64,000 bases of DNA from the NCBI GenBank assembly GCA_018882965.1, contig VEQY01000013.1:1-64000 (forward strand), in the 5' to 3' direction. Positions 1 through 7,602 of this stretch are shown here, piece by piece. The DNA is from Mycobacterium sp. (GTDB lineage: Bacteria; Actinomycetota; Actinomycetes; Mycobacteriales; Mycobacteriaceae). Made by a program: the position numbers and the translations under genes. Position 1 is the stretch's first letter. Each line of letters starts with the position of its first letter. The notes below the pieces were generated by a model. That model saw only the letters and a list, made by a program, of their open reading frames with translations. It had not been told where the DNA came from and searched no databases.

Positions 1-752
1 ACTTCAACGCCAAGCTGCGATCCGGTGCGATCACCACGCCGCTGGGCAGCGAGCGCGAATACCGGCCCTATCCGTACATCGTCGCGATCGTCGACGAGCT
101 GGCCGACCTGATGATGACCGCGCCGCGCGACGTCGAGGACGCCATCGTGCGGATCACCCAGAAGGCCCGTGCGGCGGGCATCCACCTGGTACTGGCCACC
201 CAGCGCCCCTCGGTGGACGTGGTCACCGGATTGATCAAGACCAACGTGCCCTCCCGGCTGGCGTTCGCGACGTCGTCGCTGACCGACAGCCGCGTGATCC
301 TCGATCAGCCGGGTGCGGAGAAGCTGATCGGCATGGGCGATGCGCTGTTCCTGCCGATGGGTTCCAACAAGACGATCCGGCTGCAGGGCGCGTTCATCAC
401 CGACGACGAGATCCACGCCGTGGTGACGGCCTGCAAGGACCAGGGCGAGCCCGAGTACACCGAGGGCGTCACCGCCGCCAAGACCAGCGGCGAGCGCGCG
501 GAGCTCGATCCCGACATCGGCGACGACATGGACCTGTTCCTGCAGGCGGTCGAGTTGGTGGTGTCGAGTCAGTTCGGTTCGACCTCGATGCTTCAGCGCA
601 AACTGCGGGTCGGATTCGCCAAGGCGGGCCGGCTGATGGATCTGATGGAAACCCGCGGCATCGTGGGGCCCTCGGAGGGCTCGAAGGCCCGCGACGTCCT
701 GGTCAAGCCGGACGAGCTGGCCGCGACGCTGGCGGCGATCCGCGGCGGCTGA
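1..752 (+). CDS. ftsK: DNA translocase FtsK, C-terminal part (partial at window edge)
   Basis: Last ~249 residues of the septal DNA pump that clears chromosome ends through the closing septum and activates XerCD recombination. The frame (codons from base 3) is open to the window edge, so the ATG at 111 is internal. Visible are the Walker B region [10 protein letters not shown], the motor motif [10 protein letters not shown], and a C-terminal winged-helix gamma domain (about the last 70 residues, [19 protein letters not shown]) that in the family reads polar KOPS motifs. TGA stop at 750-752. It runs convergently into the acetyltransferase gene 6 bp away. The position matches Rv2748c. The membrane segments and Walker A lie upstream of the window. 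Confidence 0.95.
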   Translation, partial: FNAKLRSGAITTPLGSEREYRPYPYIVAIVDELADLMMTAPRDVEDAIVRITQKARAAGIHLVLATQRPSVDVVTGLIKTNVPSRLAFATSSLTDSRVILDQPGAEKLIGMGDALFLPMGSNKTIRLQGAFITDDEIHAVVTACKDQGEPEYTEGVTAAKTSGERAELDPDIGDDMDLFLQAVELVVSSQFGSTSMLQRKLRVGFAKAGRLMDLMETRGIVGPSEGSKARDVLVKPDELAATLAAIRGG

Positions 753-758
753 CCCGAA

Positions 759-1268
759 TCAGAGCACGAGCAGCATGCGGGTGTTGCCCAGGATGTTCGG
801 CTTGACGTAGCTCAGGTCGAGGAACTCCGCCACGCCGATGTCGTACGAGCGGCACATCTCCTCATAGACCTCGGCGGTGACCGGGGTGCCCTCGATCTCG
901 GTGAAGCCATGCCGACCGAAGAACTCGGTCTCGAAGGTCAGCACGAACAGGCGCTGCAGATTCAGCTCGCGGGCGACCTCGAGCAGACGGTCTACGACGG
1001 CGTGCCCGATGCCCCGGCCCTTGACCCGCGGGTCGACCGCGACCGTGCGCACCTCGCCCAGGTCGGACCACAGCACGTGCAGGGCGCCGCAGCCGACGAC
1101 GTCTCCCTCGAGCTCGGCCACCCAGAACTCCTGGATCGCCTCGTAGAGGGTGACGAGATTCTTCTCCAGCAGGATCCGGCCGGCGTAGGTGTCCACCAGG
1201 CGCTTGATCTCGGGCACGTCGGAGGTGCGGGCACGGCGAATGACCAGGCCGGGCACACCCTCGTTCAC
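759..1268 (-). CDS. argA: Amino-acid N-acetyltransferase (ArgA-type, GNAT)
   Basis: 169-residue GNAT enzyme, orthologous by sequence and position to Rv2747, the mycobacterial N-acetylglutamate synthase that makes the first intermediate of arginine synthesis. The acetyl-CoA loop is visible as VKGRGIGHAVV (around residue 82), followed by the FFGRHGF motif typical of the family. It is much shorter than the two-domain E. coli ArgA because the kinase-like domain is absent, as in M. tuberculosis. The GTG start at 1268 is chosen because TAGGGT lies 6 nt upstream, giving a leaderless transcript. Divergent from pgsA3. Substrate preference (glutamate or glutamine) cannot be read from the sequence. Confidence 0.9.
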   Translation of the reverse strand: MNEGVPGLVIRRARTSDVPEIKRLVDTYAGRILLEKNLVTLYEAIQEFWVAELEGDVVGCGALHVLWSDLGEVRTVAVDPRVKGRGIGHAVVDRLLEVARELNLQRLFVLTFETEFFGRHGFTEIEGTPVTAEVYEEMCRSYDIGVAEFLDLSYVKPNILGNTRMLLVL

Positions 1269-1274
1269 GGCGTC

Positions 1275-1280
1275 ACCCTA
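1275..1280 (-). promoter_or_regulatory. -10 element TAGGGT of argA (leaderless)
   Basis: TAGGGT (TANNNT class) with a 6-nt spacer to the GTG at 1268, so transcription is expected to begin at the start codon. Confidence 0.55.
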
Positions 1281-1310
1281 TCGCCGCGGTCCCGGCCACG
1301 GTGATGCCGA

Positions 1311-1316
1311 TATCCT
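1311..1316 (+). promoter_or_regulatory. -10 element TATCCT of pgsA3 (leaderless)
   Basis: TATCCT followed by 7 nt and the GTG start at 1324. It decides the start of pgsA3, since the open frame itself extends far upstream into argA. Confidence 0.6.
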
Positions 1317-1323
1317 GATCGCC

Positions 1324-1920
1324 GTGCCGGGCCATCCCTCTACACCACCCCGGGCGCCCCGGGTGGGGGTGGCGAACATCGCCAACGCGCTGACCGGGTT
1401 GCGGCTGGTCCTGGTCCCGGTGTTCCTGCTGTTCCTCTTCGCCGGTGACGGCCATCAGCCCGCCAGCCGGGTGGTCGCGTTCGTGGTGTTCGCCGTGGCG
1501 GTGATGACCGACCGGCTCGACGGCTGGCTGGCCCGCAGCTATGACCTGGTCACCGAGTTCGGCAAACTGGCCGATCCGATCGCCGACAAGATGCTGATCG
1601 GCGCAGCGCTGATCGGCCTGTCGATGCTCGGCGACCTGCCCTGGTGGGTGACGGTGGTCATCCTGGTGCGCGAACTCGGCGTGACCCTGCTCAGGTTCGC
1701 CGTGATCAGCCGTGGCGTCATCCCAGCCAGCCGCGGTGGCAAACTCAAGACCCTTGCGCAGTCGATCGCCATCGGGCTGTTCATCCTGCCCCTGCACACC
1801 TGGCCCGGACCCTGGTCGACGGTGGCCTGGTCGGTCATGGGGGTGGCGATCGCGCTGACTGTGGTCACCGGGGTCGACTACCTCGTCTCGGCGGTCCGGG
1901 GCTCGCGCGGCACCTGGTGA
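1324..1920 (+). CDS. pgsA3: CDP-alcohol phosphatidyltransferase (PgsA3-like)
   Basis: Integral membrane enzyme of about 198 residues that transfers a phosphatidyl group from CDP-diacylglycerol to an alcohol, most likely glycerol-3-phosphate (phosphatidylglycerophosphate synthesis). The full CDP-alcohol transferase signature D-x2-DG-x2-AR-x8-G-x3-D-x3-D is present at about residues 62-85 (DRLDGWLAR ... GKLADPIADK). Several hydrophobic segments follow. The frame is open back to 1189, but the GTG at 1324 is chosen because of the leaderless -10 just upstream. Position corresponds to Rv2746c, next to clgR as in M. tuberculosis. The acceptor alcohol is inferred from the ortholog. Confidence 0.9.
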   Translation: MPGHPSTPPRAPRVGVANIANALTGLRLVLVPVFLLFLFAGDGHQPASRVVAFVVFAVAVMTDRLDGWLARSYDLVTEFGKLADPIADKMLIGAALIGLSMLGDLPWWVTVVILVRELGVTLLRFAVISRGVIPASRGGKLKTLAQSIAIGLFILPLHTWPGPWSTVAWSVMGVAIALTVVTGVDYLVSAVRGSRGTW

Positions 1921-1928
1921 GCTGCGGC

Positions 1929-1956
1929 GGGAACCAAATCCTGCGCCGCGGCGTTG
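1929..1956 (+). promoter_or_regulatory. SigE/SigH-type ECF promoter of clgR-pspA-pspM
   Basis: GGGAAC (1929-1934), exactly 17 nt, then CGTTG (1952-1956). This fits the mycobacterial extracytoplasmic sigma consensus (GGAAC...GTT) and has the same geometry as the sigB promoter in this window. The expected transcript carries the strong GGAGGAGG ribosome site of clgR. In M. tuberculosis clgR is known to be SigE-dependent. Confidence 0.75.
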
Positions 1957-1986
1957 TCTGGGCGATACCGGAGGAGGTTTGGCCCG

Positions 1987-2271
1987 ATGGCCCTTTTGCT
2001 GCGGGACGTGATCGGCGACACGCTGCGTCGTGAGCGCACATCTCAGGGGCGCACCCTGCGGGAGGTTTCTGATTCGGCGCGGGTCAGCCTCGGCTACCTC
2101 TCCGAAGTCGAGCGTGGCCGCAAGGAGGCCTCCAGCGAACTGCTCAATGCGATCTGCACGGCGCTGGACGTGCCGCTGTCCCGGGTCCTTTCCGACGCGG
2201 GCACTGCGATGGCTCATCGCGAGTGCGGCGGGCAGGTGCTCGTCCACCCGGCCGCCAGGGCGGTCGCCTAA
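1987..2271 (+). CDS. clgR: Transcriptional regulator ClgR (XRE family)
   Basis: 94-residue helix-turn-helix activator, ortholog of Rv2745c, which controls clp protease genes and the psp operon under envelope or redox stress. The HTH runs from about residue 16 to 70 ([20 protein letters not shown], then [17 protein letters not shown]). ATG at 1987 is preceded by GGAGGAGG at good spacing, which rules out the upstream frame-extending start. The C-terminus ends in small nonpolar residues (ARAVA), the kind of tail by which ClpP-dependent proteases recognise ClgR in other actinobacteria; the degron reading is inference. First gene of clgR-pspA-pspM. Stop codon is TAA. Confidence 0.93.
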   Translation: MALLLRDVIGDTLRRERTSQGRTLREVSDSARVSLGYLSEVERGRKEASSELLNAICTALDVPLSRVLSDAGTAMAHRECGGQVLVHPAARAVA

Positions 2272-2311
2272 AGCCCGACGGGCTGTGATTCCGGTCCGGA
2301 ACCGATAAATT
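2272..2311 (+). other. Two hairpins and a possible internal -10 between clgR and pspA
   Basis: Directly after the clgR stop lie AGCCC-gac-GGGCT (2272-2284) and TTCCGG-t-CCGGAA (2289-2301), then TAAATT (2306-2311), which fits TANNNT. They could attenuate read-through or stabilise a pspA transcript starting near 2318. No direct evidence of function. Confidence 0.35.
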
Positions 2312-2369
2312 GGTCGGCGAATCCAAAGCGGACTTTGATCCGGCACTCGACTCGAAGGCGGGGCAACTG

Positions 2370-3179
2370 ATGGCCAATCCGTTCGTCAAGGCGTGGAAGT
2401 ACCTGATGGCGCTGTTCAGCTCCAAGGTCGACGAGTACGCCGACCCCAAGGTGCAGATCCAGCAGGCGATCGAGGATGCCCAGCGTCAGCACCAGGCCCT
2501 GACCCAGCAGGCCGCCCAGGTGATCGGCAACCAGCGTCAGCTCGAGATGCGGCTCAACCGGCAGCTGGCCGACATCGAGAAGCTGCAGGCCAACGTCCGT
2601 CAGGCGCTCACCCTGGCCGACCAGGCCGCCGCGGCCGGAGACGCCGCCAAGGCCACCGAGTACACCAACGCCGCCGAGGCTTTCGCCGCCCAGCTGGTGA
2701 CCGCCGAGCAGAGCGTGGAGGACCTCAAGGCTCTGCACGACCAGGCCCTCGGCGCGGCCCAGCAGGCCAAGAAGGCGGTCGAGCAGAACGCCATGATGCT
2801 GCAGCAGAAGATCGCCGAGCGCACCAAGCTGCTCAGCCAGCTCGAGCAGGCCAAGATGCAGGAGCAGGTCAGCGCATCGCTGCGGTCGATGAGCGAGATC
2901 GCCGCCCCCGGCACCACGCCCAACCTCGACGAGGTCCGCGAGAAGATCGAGCGCCGCTACGCCAACGCGATGGGCGCCACCGAGTTGGCGCAGAACTCCG
3001 TCCAGGGCCGGATGCTGGAAGTGCAGCAGGCCAGCGTGCAGATGGCCGGGCATTCCCGCCTTGAGCAGATCCGGGCGTCGATGCGGGGAGAGGCGCTGCC
3101 CGCGGGCGGCGCGGCCGCCCCGACGACGCCGGCCACCCCGGCCAGTACGCCCGAACCCGAGCAGCCGCTCGGCCACTAG
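2370..3179 (+). CDS. pspA: Phage shock protein A homologue (35 kDa antigen family)
   Basis: 269-residue PspA/Vipp1-family protein, ortholog of Rv2744c, a peripheral membrane protein that assembles on damaged inner membrane. Almost the whole chain is alpha-helical coiled coil, rich in Gln, Ala and Glu (for example [20 protein letters not shown]), with a short low-complexity Ala/Pro/Thr tail. The start ATG at 2370 ([16 protein letters not shown]) matches the 35 kDa antigen N-terminus and its amphipathic helix; the frame is open further upstream but that part is not family-like. It lies 98 nt after clgR in the same operon, followed 15 nt later by pspM. Confidence 0.95.
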   Translation: MANPFVKAWKYLMALFSSKVDEYADPKVQIQQAIEDAQRQHQALTQQAAQVIGNQRQLEMRLNRQLADIEKLQANVRQALTLADQAAAAGDAAKATEYTNAAEAFAAQLVTAEQSVEDLKALHDQALGAAQQAKKAVEQNAMMLQQKIAERTKLLSQLEQAKMQEQVSASLRSMSEIAAPGTTPNLDEVREKIERRYANAMGATELAQNSVQGRMLEVQQASVQMAGHSRLEQIRASMRGEALPAGGAAAPTTPATPASTPEPEQPLGH

Positions 3180-3194
3180 GCGGGTCGGCGTGCG

Positions 3195-3995
3195 ATGGCG
3201 GTGAAACCGGGCCGGTCCCGTTCGATGCTGCAGCGCTTCATCGACACCCTCAGCGAGTACGCCGACCTCGCGGCACAAAAACTCAGCGCCGTCTCCGACC
3301 CCCGCGCCCGGCTGCTGCGCAAGCGGCGCTGGGCGCTGCGGCTCGGCGTGTTCTTCTCGTTCGCTACGGCGTTCTGGGTGTGCGTCACCGGCTTACTGGC
3401 GTCATGGAGCATCCCGGTATGGGGTCTGATCATCACCGGCGTCGTCGCCGCGGGCGCCGCCGTGCCGGCAACCCTCTTCCTCCTGCGTTACCGGTGGCTT
3501 CGCGGCGAACCCCTGCCCCCGCAGCGCGAGGTGAGCGGCCACCGGCTCCCGCCACCCGGATCGGTCGCCCGGCCGGCGATGTCCGCGCTGGCCGCATCCG
3601 AGCGGGGCCTGCACTCGCTGCTGGGTGTGCTGCAGCGCGGACGGTTACTGCCCGACGCGGAGATCGGCGAGCTGACGGCGGCGGCCGGCCGCTCGGCGGC
3701 GGCCATGACGGCCACCGCGGCCCAGGTGGTGTCGATGGAGCGCGCGGCGATCGAGGCCCCCGATTCGCGGGAGTACCTGACCGCGACCATCAACGCGTTC
3801 ACCGCCCAACTTGCCACCGGGGTGCGTCAGTACAACGAGATGGTGACCGCGGCCGCGCAACTGGTGTCATCGGCTAACGCGGATTCGCCACTGGCCGCGA
3901 TGTCCGAACAGCGCTGTCGCGAGGAGCTCACCGGCGCCACCGATCGGCTGATGGGTTGGGCGCAGGCCTTCGAGGAACTCGGCCAGCTCAGATAG
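3195..3995 (+). CDS. pspM: PspA-partner membrane protein PspM
   Basis: 266-residue protein with two adjacent membrane segments (about residues 50-95, LGVFFSFATAFWVCVTGLLA and LIITGVVAAGAAVPATLFLL) followed by a long helical cytoplasmic part. Sequence and position match Rv2743c, named PspM, which tethers PspA and ClgR to the membrane in M. tuberculosis. GTG start at 3195. It is the last gene of the clgR operon here: the next gene, 3 bp away, is convergent ephG, so no Rv2742c (pspN) counterpart is present. A structural protein rather than an enzyme. Confidence 0.87.
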   Translation: MAVKPGRSRSMLQRFIDTLSEYADLAAQKLSAVSDPRARLLRKRRWALRLGVFFSFATAFWVCVTGLLASWSIPVWGLIITGVVAAGAAVPATLFLLRYRWLRGEPLPPQREVSGHRLPPPGSVARPAMSALAASERGLHSLLGVLQRGRLLPDAEIGELTAAAGRSAAAMTATAAQVVSMERAAIEAPDSREYLTATINAFTAQLATGVRQYNEMVTAAAQLVSSANADSPLAAMSEQRCREELTGATDRLMGWAQAFEELGQLR

Positions 3996-3998
3996 CCG

Positions 3999-4439
3999 CT
4001 ACAGCGTGGGCCGCAGTGCCGGTACTGCGGCGCCGAGCAATCCCCGGACGATGGCCTTGGTCATGTCCCACATGTCGAAGTAGTCCCGCCACAGAGTGAT
4101 ACGTCCGTTGTGCACTTCGAAGACGCCGCACACCCAGAACTGCAGCCGAACCGGCCCGAAGATCAGCACGTCGGTGCGCTCGGTGAGCACCGAGGCGCCG
4201 TTGACGGCGATGCGGTGGGTTTTCACCTCGAAGCCGATCCGGCCCTTCATCCCCCGGAAGAGTTTCACCGCCCGCGCGCGCCCGTGAATGGTCGGGAAGC
4301 CGACGTTCTCGTACACCAGGTTTTCGTCGAGCACCGCCCCGGCGCCGTCGGCATCCTGATTCTGCAGGGCGGTCAGAAGGATTTCGACGGTGTGGGCGTT
4401 GTCGATGTCGGCGCTCACGTTCGTGGTCTGCTCGGTCAT
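3999..4439 (-). CDS. ephG: Limonene-1,2-epoxide hydrolase-like protein EphG
   Basis: 146-residue SnoaL-like fold epoxide hydrolase, ortholog of Rv2740, whose enzyme opens cholesterol- and fatty-acid-type epoxides by direct water attack. The Asp-Arg-Asp triad of limonene epoxide hydrolase can be placed at R-x-D in LTERTDVLIFGP and the Asp in WRDYFDMWDM. The ATG at 4439 is chosen over a far longer frame running antisense through the glycosyltransferase, because TAGGGT lies 7 nt upstream and the N-terminus MTEQTTNVSADIDNA fits the family. Divergent from the glycosyltransferase, convergent with pspM. Confidence 0.9.
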   Translation of the reverse strand: MTEQTTNVSADIDNAHTVEILLTALQNQDADGAGAVLDENLVYENVGFPTIHGRARAVKLFRGMKGRIGFEVKTHRIAVNGASVLTERTDVLIFGPVRLQFWVCGVFEVHNGRITLWRDYFDMWDMTKAIVRGLLGAAVPALRPTL

Positions 4440-4446
4440 GCCGTCC

Positions 4447-4452
4447 ACCCTA
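4447..4452 (-). promoter_or_regulatory. -10 element TAGGGT of ephG (leaderless)
   Basis: TAGGGT, 7-nt spacer, ATG at 4439. On the other strand the same TA begins TAGACC, a weaker -10 that might serve the divergent glycosyltransferase. Confidence 0.55.
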
Positions 4453-4488
4453 GACCCGCTGCTGATCGGCTGTGGCAGTGTGAAGCCG

Positions 4489-5658
4489 ATGCGCGTCGTG
4501 GTCGTTGCCGGACCGGAGGCCGGACACGCCTTCCCGGCGATCGCGCTGTGTCTGCGGTTGCTCGCCGCCGGTGACGACCCGGTGTTGCTGACCGGCACCG
4601 CCTGGTTGGAGACCGCCCGCGCGGCCGGGGTGCAGGCCGTCGAGTTGCTCGGGCTGAACCCCGAGGCATCCGACGACGACACCGACGCCGGTGCCAAGAT
4701 CCACCATCGGGCAGCCCGGATGGCCGAGCTGAATTCCCCTGTGCTGCAGCACTTCCGCCCTGATCTGGTGGTCTCCGATGAGATCACTGTGTGCGGCGGG
4801 ATGGCGGCCGAACTGCTGGGCGTGCCGTGGGTGGAGCTCAGTCCCCATCCGCTGTATCTGCCTTCGAAGGGACTACCGCCGGTGGGCAGCGGTCTGGCCC
4901 CGGGCACCGGGATCCGCGGACGCGTTCGGGATTCGGTGATGCGGGCGATGACGGCCCGCTCGCTGCGGGCCGGACGGCGCCAGCGATCGGCGGCGCGGCA
5001 GCGGATCGGACTGAGCGCCCACGACCCGGGGCCGCGCCGGCGGCTCATCGCCACCCTGCCGGCCCTGGAGGTGGCCCGCCCCGACTGGCCTGCCGAAGCC
5101 GTCATCGTCGGCCCGCTGCATTTCGAACCCACCGCCGCGGTCCTGCCGGTGCCGGCGGGGCCGGGCCCGCTGATCGTCGTCGCACCGTCGACCGCCGACA
5201 CCGGCGCGGTAAGCGTTGCCGAGGTGGCCCTGCAGAACCTGGTTCCAGGACGCAGCCTGCCGGCGGGCGCGCGCGTCGCGGTCTCCCGGCTCGGCGGGCA
5301 GCGCTGCGCGCCGCCCGCGCCGCCGTGGGCTGTGGTGGGACTGGGACGTCAGGACGCCCTGCTGGCCGGAGCCGATCTGGTGATCTGCGGCGGCGGGCAC
5401 GGGATGTTGACCAAGGCGCTGCTGGCCGGGGTGCCGCTGGTGGTGGTCCCGGGCGGGGGCGACCAGTGGGAGCTGGCCAATCGGGCGGCGCGGCAGGGCA
5501 GCGCGCGGCTGATCCGGCCGCTGACCGCCGAGGCGTTGATCGGCGCGGTCGGCGACGTGCTGTCCTGCCCGTCCTACCGGCGGGCCGCGCGGCGGGCGGG
5601 GGAGAGCGCCGCCGGGGTCGCCGATCCGGTCCGGGTGTGCCGGGAGGCCGCTCGCTAA
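4489..5658 (+). CDS. UDP-glycosyltransferase-like protein (GT-B fold, Rv2739c-like)
   Basis: 389-residue GT-B glycosyltransferase related to MGT/UGT enzymes. The N-terminal domain opens with MRVVVVAGPEAGHAFPAIAL, the usual nucleotide-sugar transferase start, and the donor-binding C-terminal half carries LVICGGGHGMLTKALLAGVP and VVVPGGGDQWELANR, the family's glycine-rich sugar-nucleotide motif. ATG 4489 is chosen; an in-frame GTG at 4480 is an alternative. Position matches Rv2739c. Acceptor and donor are unknown; a lipid or glycopeptide acceptor would fit relatives but is not shown. Stop TAA overlaps the promoter of the next gene. Confidence 0.85.
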   Translation: MRVVVVAGPEAGHAFPAIALCLRLLAAGDDPVLLTGTAWLETARAAGVQAVELLGLNPEASDDDTDAGAKIHHRAARMAELNSPVLQHFRPDLVVSDEITVCGGMAAELLGVPWVELSPHPLYLPSKGLPPVGSGLAPGTGIRGRVRDSVMRAMTARSLRAGRRQRSAARQRIGLSAHDPGPRRRLIATLPALEVARPDWPAEAVIVGPLHFEPTAAVLPVPAGPGPLIVVAPSTADTGAVSVAEVALQNLVPGRSLPAGARVAVSRLGGQRCAPPAPPWAVVGLGRQDALLAGADLVICGGGHGMLTKALLAGVPLVVVPGGGDQWELANRAARQGSARLIRPLTAEALIGAVGDVLSCPSYRRAARRAGESAAGVADPVRVCREAAR

Positions 5659-5661
5659 GCT
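5656..5661 (+). promoter_or_regulatory. -10 element TAAGCT formed by the upstream stop codon
   Basis: TAAGCT uses the TAA stop of the glycosyltransferase as its first three bases and sits 7 nt before the GTG start at 5669. Confidence 0.5.
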
Positions 5662-5668
5662 CGGCCGG

Positions 5669-5863
5669 GTGCGGCTGACGCAGTTTCATGAGCTCGTCGA
5701 AGCGCAGTTCGGCCCGGTCCGGGGCGCATCGCTGCTGGTTGACCACGTGCTGACCCGGTTCGGCGGGCGCACGGCCGCGCAGGCCATCGCCGACGGCGTC
5801 GAGCCGCGCGACGTGTGGTGGGCGCTGTGCGCGGACTTCGACGTGCCGCGCGATCAGTGGTGA
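5669..5863 (+). CDS. DUF3046 protein (Rv2738c-like)
   Basis: 64-residue conserved actinobacterial protein of unknown function (MRLTQFHELVEAQFG ... DVWWALCADFDVPRDQW). It is always short and commonly sits just upstream of recA, as here and at Rv2738c. GTG start with a leaderless -10 7 nt upstream. The C-terminal WWALC..DVP.D.W pattern is the most conserved part. No catalytic motif is visible; conservation beside recA suggests a link to DNA metabolism, which is only contextual. Confidence 0.88.
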   Translation: MRLTQFHELVEAQFGPVRGASLLVDHVLTRFGGRTAAQAIADGVEPRDVWWALCADFDVPRDQW

Positions 5864-5925
5864 CCGGGCGCTAGCTGGGCGCCGGCCGGGTGTCGGCGAC
5901 ACGCGCGCGGCGTGCCTCCTTGCCA

Positions 5926-5947
5926 TCGAACACATGTTCGCTATTGT
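5926..5947 (+). promoter_or_regulatory. LexA (SOS) box and -10 of recA promoter P2
   Basis: TCGAACACATGTTCGC (5926-5941) matches the mycobacterial SOS box TCGAAC-N4-GTTCGA at 11 of 12 positions and abuts TATTGT (5942-5947), a TANNNT -10. LexA bound here would cover the promoter, so this is the LexA-controlled P2. Confidence 0.85.
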
Positions 5948-5970
5948 GGGCCTCGTCTGGTCGAACAGGT

Positions 5971-5993
5971 TTGTCGGTAGCCCCCGCTAGCGT
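5971..5993 (+). promoter_or_regulatory. RecA-NDp (PafBC-type) promoter P1 of recA
   Basis: TTGTCGGTA (5971-5979), 8 nt, TAGCGT (5988-5993). This matches the RecA/LexA-independent damage promoter TTGTCRGTG-N8-TANNNT with one mismatch, placed downstream of the LexA box as in M. tuberculosis recA. Confidence 0.8.
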
Positions 5994-6053
5994 CGCCGCC
6001 AACTGACCAACCCGGTCACCAACACCCCGGACACCGGAGAGAAGGAGACACCC

Positions 6054-7109
6054 ATGGCCCAGCAAGCCACCGACCGCGAGAAGGCTCTCGAACTCGCGCT
6101 CACGCAGATCGAGAAGAACCACGGCAAGGGCGCGGTGATGCGCCTGGGCGACGAGGTCCGCCAGCCCATCTCGGTCATCCCGACCGGCTCCATCGCCCTG
6201 GACGTGGCGCTGGGCATCGGTGGGCTGCCCCGCGGCCGCGTCGTGGAGATCTACGGTCCGGAGTCCTCCGGCAAGACCACCGTCGCCCTGCACGCGGTGG
6301 CCAACGCGCAGGCGGCCGGCGGCATCGCGGCGTTCATCGACGCGGAGCACGCCCTGGATCCGGAGTACGCCAAGAGCCTGGGCGTGGACACCGACTCGCT
6401 ACTGGTCAGCCAGCCCGATACCGGCGAGCAGGCGCTGGAGATCGCCGACATGCTGGTCCGCTCCGGGGCGATCGACATCCTGGTCATCGACTCGGTGGCC
6501 GCCCTGGTGCCGCGCGCCGAGATCGAGGGTGAGATGGGCGACAGCCACGTCGGACTGCAGGCCCGCCTGATGAGCCAGGCGCTGCGCAAAATGACCGGCG
6601 CCCTGAGCAACTCGGGCACCACGGCGATCTTCATCAACCAGTTGCGCGAGAAGATCGGCGTGATGTTCGGCTCGCCCGAAACGACCACCGGCGGTAAGGC
6701 ACTGAAGTTCTACGCCTCGGTGCGCCTGGATGTGCGCCGGATCGAGACCCTCAAGGACGGGACTGACGCGGTGGGTAACCGCACCCGCGTCAAGGTGGTC
6801 AAGAACAAGGTTTCGCCGCCGTTCAAGCAGGCGGAGTTCGACATCCTCTACGGCAAGGGCATCAGCCGCGAGGGCTCGCTCATCGACATGGGCGTCGATC
6901 AGGGCTTCATCCGCAAGTCCGGGTCGTGGTTCACCTACGAGGGTGAGCAGCTGGGGCAGGGCAAGGAGAACGCCCGAACCTTCCTGATGGAGAACCCCGA
7001 CACCGCCAACGAGATCGAGAAGAAGATCAAGGAGAAGCTCGGGGTCGGCGCGGTACTGACCGATGAGGTCGCCGTCGATGACGTCCTGCCCGCTCCCGTC
7101 GACTTCTGA
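6054..7109 (+). CDS. recA: Recombinase RecA (no intein)
   Basis: 351-residue strand-exchange ATPase that also triggers LexA self-cleavage. Walker A is GPESSGKT at residues 68-75, Walker B is [10 protein letters not shown] near 141-150, and the L2 region [17 protein letters not shown] is intact. The chain is continuous through the [10 protein letters not shown] stretch where M. tuberculosis RecA carries its intein, so this is an inteinless allele. ATG 6054 follows GGAGAGAAGGAG. Two damage-responsive promoters lie upstream (LexA-controlled P2 and RecA-NDp P1). The 3' end overlaps recX by 32 nt, implying translational coupling. Confidence 0.99.
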   Translation: MAQQATDREKALELALTQIEKNHGKGAVMRLGDEVRQPISVIPTGSIALDVALGIGGLPRGRVVEIYGPESSGKTTVALHAVANAQAAGGIAAFIDAEHALDPEYAKSLGVDTDSLLVSQPDTGEQALEIADMLVRSGAIDILVIDSVAALVPRAEIEGEMGDSHVGLQARLMSQALRKMTGALSNSGTTAIFINQLREKIGVMFGSPETTTGGKALKFYASVRLDVRRIETLKDGTDAVGNRTRVKVVKNKVSPPFKQAEFDILYGKGISREGSLIDMGVDQGFIRKSGSWFTYEGEQLGQGKENARTFLMENPDTANEIEKKIKEKLGVGAVLTDEVAVDDVLPAPVDF

Positions 7110-7593
7110 GGCTCGCGAGGAGCAGGCGCATGCGCTGTGCCTGCGCCTGCTCACCGCGAGGGCGCGCACCCGCGCCGAACTCGGTGGGGCGCTGGCCAAG
7201 CGCGGCTACCCTGACGACGTCGCCGAGAGGGTGCTCGACCGGCTCGCCCGCGTCGGCCTGGTCGATGACGGTGAGTTCGCCGCTCAGTGGGTGCGATCCA
7301 GGTCCCGCTCCGCCAAGGGCAAGCGGGCACTGGCCGCCGAACTTCGCACGAAGGGCGTCGACGACGAGGTGATCGCCTCGGCTCTGGCCGGCTTGAGTCC
7401 GGGTGCTGAGCGAGGGCGCGCCGAGCAGCTCGTCGAGCGGAAGCTGCGCCGCGAGGCTCTCACCGACGGCGATGACTCCGCGGTGATGCGCAGGCTGGTG
7501 GGCATGCTCGCCCGCCGGGGTTACAGCCAGAGCCTGGCTCTCGCCGTGGTCAGCGAGGGACTGCGTGCCGAGCGGGAGCGCCGGCGGGTCTAA
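7078..7593 (+). CDS. recX: RecA regulator RecX
   Basis: 171-residue helical-repeat protein that binds inside the RecA filament and limits its activity. The RecX repeats are seen in [59 protein letters not shown] and the terminal [16 protein letters not shown]. The ATG at 7078 ([17 protein letters not shown]) matches mycobacterial RecX starts; it lies inside the last codons of recA, so the two are co-transcribed and probably translated in balance. The stop TAA (7591-7593) also forms the -10 of the next gene. Confidence 0.95.
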   Translation: MTSCPLPSTSEAREEQAHALCLRLLTARARTRAELGGALAKRGYPDDVAERVLDRLARVGLVDDGEFAAQWVRSRSRSAKGKRALAAELRTKGVDDEVIASALAGLSPGAERGRAEQLVERKLRREALTDGDDSAVMRRLVGMLARRGYSQSLALAVVSEGLRAERERRRV

Positions 7594-7596
7594 CAT
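7591..7596 (+). promoter_or_regulatory. -10 element TAACAT formed by the recX stop codon
   Basis: TAACAT begins with the recX stop TAA and lies 6 nt before the ATG at 7603, the ideal spacing for a leaderless start. Confidence 0.55.
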
Positions 7597-7602
7597 CCGG
7601 CC

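Noticed and set aside
6054..7109. Intein in recA
   Set aside because: The protein is continuous at normal RecA length.
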